From contig DAOVPS010000038.1 in NCBI GenBank assembly GCA_030629105.1, forward strand, positions 1 through 18,902: 18,902 nt of DNA, in the 5' to 3' direction. Both the position numbers and the translations under genes were made by a program. Below the pieces are notes generated by a model. It worked only from the letters and a program-made list of their open reading frames with translations. It searched no databases and was not told where the DNA came from. Positions 14,981 through 18,902 of this stretch are shown in pieces. The stretch comes from JABLTI01 sp030629105. Its GTDB lineage: Archaea; Asgardarchaeota; Heimdallarchaeia; JABLTI01. The stretch's first letter is position 1. Each line of letters starts with the position of its first letter.

Positions 14981-16159
14981 TTGTTAACCAAAAGGATGAA
15001 GAAACTGGATAAAAGCAAGATAGCAGTTGAAGCTAAATTAGAAGCCAAATTAGAAGCTGAATTAGAAGAAAAACTAGATTTAACTCCTGCTCTTATTATT
15101 CATGGAGCTTCAAGTACGAAAATCGGTTTTGGGGGAGAAAAATATCCTCGCTTTGTTTTTCCAGAACAAAGTACTGATTTGAAGGTTAGGATAAGACGAT
15201 TCCCTATCGAAGGGAGTCAAACTACAAATGAAGAACTCATTAAAGCTTACTGGTTAGCAAGTGTTAAGAAATTAAAGATTGATCCTACAATTAATCCTAT
15301 ACTCATAAGTTTACCAACTGCAATACTAACAGATAGTCCGTTTAGAGATTTGGTTCTCGAATATTTTCATGAGGAATTATTGGCGGAAAAGATTGCCGTT
15401 ATCTCAGATCCTTTCCTTTCATTAGTTGCTTACTTGCCAATGATGAGGAAATTAACTGCAATTATTGTAGATATTGGGTTTTCACAAATAAGAATCGTAC
15501 CGATTTATCAGGCAGCAATATTAGAAGAGCATATAGCTCAAATATCATTTGGTGGTCTCGAGCTAACATTACAACTAGGTTCTTGGTTACAGAAACAGGG
15601 ATTCGAAGGATCAATAGACTCAATGTTTATTCGAGACATTAAAGAAAACCATTGTTTTGTAAGATCATACAATCAGAATATGAAAGATAGTGATGATAGA
15701 CCTATAACCTACTATATTGATAAATATACATTCAATCTAAGTTCTGAAAGGTGGAAACTGCCTGAGCTATTCTTCTATAAAAAATTCTTTTCAGAGAAAG
15801 TTGCCCTATGTCCGAGAAGTGATTGTGAAGGTAACAAATACAATATGAAAGAGATTAATTTATCCCAAGCAATTGCTAATGTTATCAAAAGTTTAAACAT
15901 TAGATTGTGGAAGGATTTCAGTAACAACATTTGCCTAACAGGTGGGGGGGCAAAATTCTTGGGATTAAAGAAGAGACTTGAGGATGAATTAGCTATATTA
16001 CTTCCGGAATGCAAAAACAATATTAGGATTCTATCAACAGCACAAACTGATTTAATGCCCTATGTTGGTGCTTCAAAATTGGCAAAGTTGGATTCTATCG
16101 ATGACTATTGGCAAACGAATGAAGATTTCGGTATTGGTGAATATGAAATCTTTCTTTGA
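14981..16159 (+). CDS. Actin-related protein (ARP) with degenerate catalytic site and no D-loop
   Basis: A 392-aa protein with clear actin homology along its length. The signatures are ALIIHGASSTKIGFGG at 37-52 (phosphate 1), RFPIEG with VLISLP-like strands, DPFLSLVAY near 143-151, VDIGFSQIRIVPIYQ at 163-177 (phosphate 2), RDIKENHC at 218-225, ERWKLPELFF near 256, LTGGGAKFLG at 319-328 (adenosine), and YVGASKLAKL near the end. Against muscle/cytoplasmic actin, D11 becomes His41, Q137 Asp143, D157 Phe167 and H161 Arg171, while D154 (Asp164), K18 (Lys47) and the adenine-site K213-E214 pair (Lys221-Glu222) are kept. From FVFP to RFPIEG there are about 25 fewer residues than in actin, removing the D-loop. 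Residues 1-34 are an added charged helix with EAKL repeats. A Cys-containing insertion (CPRSDC, 277-282) precedes the adenosine motif. It is divergent from gatE. Confidence 0.93.
   Translation: MLTKRMKKLDKSKIAVEAKLEAKLEAELEEKLDLTPALIIHGASSTKIGFGGEKYPRFVFPEQSTDLKVRIRRFPIEGSQTTNEELIKAYWLASVKKLKIDPTINPILISLPTAILTDSPFRDLVLEYFHEELLAEKIAVISDPFLSLVAYLPMMRKLTAIIVDIGFSQIRIVPIYQAAILEEHIAQISFGGLELTLQLGSWLQKQGFEGSIDSMFIRDIKENHCFVRSYNQNMKDSDDRPITYYIDKYTFNLSSERWKLPELFFYKKFFSEKVALCPRSDCEGNKYNMKEINLSQAIANVIKSLNIRLWKDFSNNICLTGGGAKFLGLKKRLEDELAILLPECKNNIRILSTAQTDLMPYVGASKLAKLDSIDDYWQTNEDFGIGEYEIFL
15029..15076 (+). repeat. Four tandem 12-bp in-frame repeats in the ARP N-terminus
   Basis: Units at 15029-15040, 15041-15052, 15053-15064 and 15065-15076 have the consensus GAAGCTAAATTA. 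The first three differ by one or two bases and the fourth is more diverged. They encode EAKL, EAKL, EAEL, EEKL, a highly helical, amphipathic segment. Unit-number variation by slippage would keep the reading frame. Confidence 0.85.
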
Positions 16160-16234
16160 AAAAAGAACTACTTGTTAAATTATAATTAATAAAAATAATA
16201 TATTACATATTGTATATTTGACGTGGTTTAAGTT

Positions 16235-16645
16235 ATGTCAATTACACCGGAAATAATCAAGATACTTGAGAAAAGTAAAATAATCGCTGTTGTTGGAGCT
16301 TCTAGAAATCCAAGCAAAGCAGCACATTCGATACCAAAGTATCTGAAAGAACATGGTTATACAATAATTCCTGTTAATCCTTTGGCAGAAACAATTCTTG
16401 AAGAAAAAGTCTATTCAAGACTATCTGAAATTCCAGTTCAAGTCGATATTGTGGATATTTTTAGACCAAGTGAAGATACCCCGAAAATTGTCGAAGAAGC
16501 TGTCAAACTCAAACCAGAATTAATCTGGTTACAATTGGGAATAGTAAATGAAAAAGCTAAGGAAATTGCAGAAAAGAATGGTATCCCCTTTGTAATGGAT
16601 AAATGTCTGAAAATTGAACATATGAGATTATTCCATAAACACTAA
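16235..16645 (+). CDS. CoA-binding domain protein (YccU/CoA_binding_2 family)
   Basis: A 136-aa single-domain protein with a Rossmann-like fold. IIAVVGASRNPSKAAHSIPKYL at about 16-37 is the nucleotide-binding glycine loop with the family's GAS-x-x-P-x-K. HGYTIIPVNP at about 40-49, the VDIVDIFRPSED block and IWLQLGI follow, and VMDKCLKIEH near the C-terminus is the usual end motif. Members bind CoA or a related nucleotide; no enzymatic activity is established, and some resemble the CoA-ligase alpha-subunit domain. It stands alone. TATA-like sequences at 16195-16204 or 16211-16219 imply a very short leader. Confidence 0.9.
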   Translation: MSITPEIIKILEKSKIIAVVGASRNPSKAAHSIPKYLKEHGYTIIPVNPLAETILEEKVYSRLSEIPVQVDIVDIFRPSEDTPKIVEEAVKLKPELIWLQLGIVNEKAKEIAEKNGIPFVMDKCLKIEHMRLFHKH

Positions 16646-16685
16646 TTTTTTGATTTTTATCGCTAATTTGCACGTTTCGAAAGTG

Positions 16686-16767
16686 GTTTATATTTACTTC
16701 AGTGTCGTAGTTTAGAAATCACTTTGTAACTGTAACGTGAAAGTAAACGGCAAATTACGTTGGTTAC
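16686..16767 (+). other. Intergenic region with TATA-like box and imperfect stem-loop
   Basis: The 205-nt gap 16646-16850 is long for this window. GTTTATATTT at 16686-16695 looks like a TATA box. Downstream, GTAAC (16726-16730) plus AACGT (16734-16738) pair with ACGTT (16757-16761) plus GTTAC (16763-16767), forming an imperfect hairpin. A second AT box (about 16827-16836) lies closer to the TPR gene. It may be a long structured leader or a small RNA; no known RNA family is recognised. Confidence 0.3.
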
Positions 16768-16850
16768 TGACATAAATCATGCCAAAAATAATTGGTATAA
16801 GATTAAATGATTACGATTTCCCAATACTAAATAAATAGGACTCGAAGGTT

Positions 16851-17693
16851 ATGGCTGAACGGGGTATCAGAGAAATAGATAATCCTGAAGAATTACTCGA
16901 GATGGGATTAGTCGCAGGTATACAAAGTGGGAAATTTGAAAATGCCATAGAATTTTTCCAAAAAGCAACTGATTTGCAAATAGACAACCCCCGTGCCTGG
17001 TTTCTCTTAGGAGTTGCTAATGATTATCAAAATCATTTAGACAAAGGAATAGCTTGTTATAAGAGAGCATTAGAATTGAATCCTGATTATTTGGAAGCGT
17101 TACTCAATTTAGGGACAAGTTACACAAAAATTGGCGACAATACTATGGCTATTGCCTGTTTTCTTGAGGTTCTAGATATTAAACCGGATTATTACGAAGC
17201 AATGGTAAATCTTGGAATCAGCTATCTTGAAAGAGGTGATATAGAAGAAGCAATTGACGTATGTCAAAGAGCTTTGGTTATCAACTCAAGTTATCAAGTA
17301 GCCTATAATACCTTAGGAAGAGCCTATATGCAATTAAACGAGCCAGAAAAAGCAGCTAGCTTCTTCAGAGAAGCACTTGATATTGATTCACTTTATTATG
17401 AACCTTATAATTTTCTAGGATTAATTCTTGTAGATAAGAAGGAATTCGAAGAAGCAATAAAGCATTTCGAGAGATCAATTGAGCTAAATCCCTTCTATCA
17501 ATTAGCATATAATAATCTGGGAGTGGTTTATGCTATGATAGGAGACCTTTCAGCAGCAATAGAGTGCTTCAAAACTGCAGTAGAAATTGAACCGAAATAT
17601 TTTGAAGCGTTACATAATTTAGCTTCAGCATACGAAGAAGCTGAAGATTTTGATAAAGCAGCTGAATATGAGGAATTAGCATACGGGGAATAA
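16851..17693 (+). CDS. Tetratricopeptide-repeat protein
   Basis: A 280-aa protein made almost wholly of TPR units, each about 34 residues, with the typical spacing W/L-G-Y-A-F-A-P. After a short lead (MAERGIREIDNPEELLEMG) about seven or eight repeats follow. Recognisable units begin near PRAWFLLGVANDY, LEALLNLGTSYTKIG, YEAMVNLGISYLERG, QVAYNTLGRAYMQLN, YEPYNFLGLILVDKK, YQLAYNNLGVVYAMIG and FEALHNLASAYEEAE. Many inter-repeat positions carry the NP/KP turn. There is no signal peptide, membrane segment or enzyme domain, so it is a cytoplasmic protein-interaction scaffold whose partner is unknown. Its stop faces the GrpB-family gene with 8 nt between. Confidence 0.93.
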   Translation: MAERGIREIDNPEELLEMGLVAGIQSGKFENAIEFFQKATDLQIDNPRAWFLLGVANDYQNHLDKGIACYKRALELNPDYLEALLNLGTSYTKIGDNTMAIACFLEVLDIKPDYYEAMVNLGISYLERGDIEEAIDVCQRALVINSSYQVAYNTLGRAYMQLNEPEKAASFFREALDIDSLYYEPYNFLGLILVDKKEFEEAIKHFERSIELNPFYQLAYNNLGVVYAMIGDLSAAIECFKTAVEIEPKYFEALHNLASAYEEAEDFDKAAEYEELAYGE

Positions 17694-17701
17694 TTGTTAT
17701 T

Positions 17702-18238
17702 CTAAGGATCATTTTCTGTTTCTTTCTCAACTTTCGCAAGAATACCCAATATGAAATCCGTTTTCCCTTCACTGTAAGCTTCTCGATCATCCTGTAAATC
17801 AGCTGCTAGTTTTAATTTCAATTCACCATATTCACTAGCGACTTTGGGAAACTTTCTCAAATAATCTCTAAAAATCAATTGTCTTTTCCAGAAGTAAGTT
17901 TTAATCTCAACCATATGTACATGGAAATCTCTAGACCCTTGATTCGTAGGAGGTTTGCGGAAATACCTTCTATCTGGGAGTACATCCTCAAATTCAGGAA
18001 CATATTCATAATTTAATTCTTCCAATTTTGGTATGCAAAATTGAGCATCATCCAAAGAGTTCAATCCAATTAAAATATCTACAATTGGTTTTGCAACTAA
18101 TCCCTCAATCGCTGTGCTTCCGATGTGGTCTATGGATGCAATATACTCATCGATTTTTTCTTTAATTTTCTCTTTTTCAAGTTTATAGATTTCCGGCCAA
18201 TTAGGATTATATACAACTATACGAACTTTTTCGGACAT
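17702..18238 (-). CDS. GrpB/UPF0157 family protein (nucleotidyltransferase fold)
   Basis: A 178-aa protein with the family signatures: VVYNPNWPEIYKLEK near the start, DHIGSTAIEGLVAKPIVDILIG at about 37-58 (the Gly-Ser and Asp of the nucleotidyltransferase-like core), RRYFRKP, FHVHMVE and FRDYLRKFPKVASEYGELK. UPF0157 proteins are adenylyl/nucleotidyltransferase-like in fold; in some genomes the domain is fused to dephospho-CoA kinase. A biochemical role is not firmly established. The ATG at 18238 lacks a strong ribosome-binding site. An AT box (TTTAAGTA, minus strand, about 18260-18267) suggests a short or leaderless transcript. Confidence 0.9.
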   Translation of the reverse strand: MSEKVRIVVYNPNWPEIYKLEKEKIKEKIDEYIASIDHIGSTAIEGLVAKPIVDILIGLNSLDDAQFCIPKLEELNYEYVPEFEDVLPDRRYFRKPPTNQGSRDFHVHMVEIKTYFWKRQLIFRDYLRKFPKVASEYGELKLKLAADLQDDREAYSEGKTDFILGILAKVEKETENDP

Positions 18239-18300
18239 AGATAATAATTCGCTGACAAATACTTAAATTTACTCTAGAATTTAGAAACTTAAGATTAGAA

Positions 18301-18310
18301 CTTATATTTA
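18301..18310 (+). promoter_or_regulatory. Candidate TATA box of the nitroreductase gene
   Basis: CTTATATTTA at 18301-18310 would begin transcription near 18332, about 20 nt before the ATG at 18352. No clear ribosome-binding site is seen in that leader. Confidence 0.45.
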
Positions 18311-18351
18311 ATAGAACATAAGAAGTAATTGAAAATATTGAGTTGTTGAAG

Positions 18352-18902
18352 ATGAAAAAAGGCATTGGTCAAGAATTTATGGAAAAAACCAAGTACAAGT
18401 ATTTGGAAGAGTCTGATCAGAGAAAAAAGGTAAAAAATCCTCCATTACAAACAGCTTATGATAAGAAAAAGAAACTTATCGATTTACCTGCTCCTGATAA
18501 AATTAATGTCCCTAGTTTGGATTTAAGAAAAGCAATAGAAGATAGAGTAAGTGTTCGAAAATATAGCACCGAAGCTCTAACTCTAAACGAATTAGCTTGG
18601 CTTTTATGGGCAACACAAGGAATCAAAGAAATCAGTGAAATATATACCAAAAGAATCGTCCCATCTGCTGGAGCCAGGCATGCGTTTGAAACCTATCTTT
18701 TAATCAACAAAGTTGAAGGTTTGAAACCTGGGATTTATCGGTATTTAGCTCTCGAACATAAATTGGTGGAAATTAATCTTGCTAAAGATATTGGAGAGCG
18801 AGTAGTAGAAGGTGCTTATGGTCAGAAAATGGTTAAAGCAGGAGCTGTTTCATTCATTTGGGTTGCTATTCCTTACAGAATTGCTTGGCGCTATGGCCAA
18901 AG
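18352..18902 (+). CDS. SagB-like nitroreductase/dehydrogenase, N-terminal part (cut by window edge)
   Basis: An open frame runs from the ATG at 18352 to the window end (about 183 residues) without a stop. After a charged lead (MKKGIGQEFMEKTKYKYLEESDQRKK) and a linker with KLIDLPAPDKINVPSLDL, the flavin-enzyme domain starts with DRVSVRKYSTEALTLNELAWLLWATQGI. That contains the Arg-Ser/Val-x-Arg-x-Tyr phosphate-binding motif of nitroreductases. PSAGARHAFETYLLINKVEGLKPGIYRY and the AYGQKMVKAGAV region follow, typical of the SagB-type dehydrogenase branch. SagB proteins oxidise thiazolines or oxazolines in modified peptides when encoded beside a YcaO cyclodehydratase, but many archaeal homologues stand alone. 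The C-terminal FMN-binding part is missing. Confidence 0.88.
   Translation, partial: MKKGIGQEFMEKTKYKYLEESDQRKKVKNPPLQTAYDKKKKLIDLPAPDKINVPSLDLRKAIEDRVSVRKYSTEALTLNELAWLLWATQGIKEISEIYTKRIVPSAGARHAFETYLLINKVEGLKPGIYRYLALEHKLVEINLAKDIGERVVEGAYGQKMVKAGAVSFIWVAIPYRIAWRYGQ

Noticed and set aside
16779..16838. 19-codon frame (MPKIIGIRLNDYDFPILNK) before the TPR gene
   Set aside because: No ribosome-binding site and too short to separate from chance; could only be kept if conserved in relatives.
16646..16850. Possible tRNA in the TPR upstream gap
   Set aside because: No T-loop GTTCGANNC-type box or acceptor-stem pairing was found.
17569..17790. 73-aa minus-strand frame across the TPR/GrpB junction
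   Set aside because: Overlaps two well-supported genes in other frames.
18456..18650. 64-aa minus-strand frame at the right edge
   Set aside because: Antisense shadow of the nitroreductase, whose plus-strand frame is open to the window end and matches family motifs.

Overview
The window looks like a piece of an Asgard archaeal chromosome. It is AT-rich, densely packed with genes, and uses archaeal TATA-type promoters. Three things support this reading: an archaea-specific GatD/GatE pair for Gln-tRNA synthesis, a clear eukaryote-like actin-related protein (ARP) transcribed divergently from it, and several hypothetical proteins of the longin-like or signal-peptide/anchor kind common in Asgard genomes. 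The lineage within Asgard cannot be fixed from this window. TTG start codons are frequent: at least four genes depend on one.

Layout. 1-349 (minus) is the N-terminal part of a membrane protein running off the left edge. 648-1430 (plus) is a basic, longin-like hypothetical protein. 1454-1753 (minus) is a small two-helix membrane protein. 1912-4660 (plus) is a tight four-gene unit: a two-helix membrane protein, two tandem histidine phosphatases, and an aspartate/glutamate racemase of the Thr/Cys type. 4820-5731 (plus) is a secreted, C-terminally anchored surface protein. 5861-6224 is a broken copy of the 3' half of the racemase gene. 6250-9159 (minus) is a large Eco57I/TaqI-like DNA adenine methyltransferase with no nuclease domain visible. 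9269-9751 (minus) is a bacterial-type ferritin, divergent from two overlapping flavoprotein genes (9988-11237, plus); the first of these carries an iron-sulfur-flavoprotein cysteine motif.

11276-14729 (minus) is gatE-gatD, the two subunits of the archaeal Glu-tRNA(Gln) amidotransferase. 14981-16159 (plus) is the ARP. 16235-16645 (plus) is a CoA-binding-fold protein, 16851-17693 (plus) a TPR protein, 17702-18238 (minus) a GrpB/UPF0157 protein, and 18352-18902 (plus) the start of a SagB-like nitroreductase running off the right edge.

How parts work together. GatD releases ammonia from an amide donor, and GatE uses it to convert Glu-tRNA(Gln) to Gln-tRNA(Gln). Ferritin and the divergent flavoproteins plausibly link iron storage to flavin-dependent electron transfer (inference). 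The most interesting item is the ARP. It keeps the actin fold signatures and the adenine-pocket Lys-Glu pair but has lost the catalytic and metal-proximal residues equivalent to actin D11, Q137, D157 and H161. It also lacks about 25 residues covering the D-loop and carries a charged tandem-repeat N-terminal extension. It therefore looks like a non-filament, probably non-hydrolysing ARP. No CRISPR array, rRNA, tRNA, transposase or phage gene was seen.
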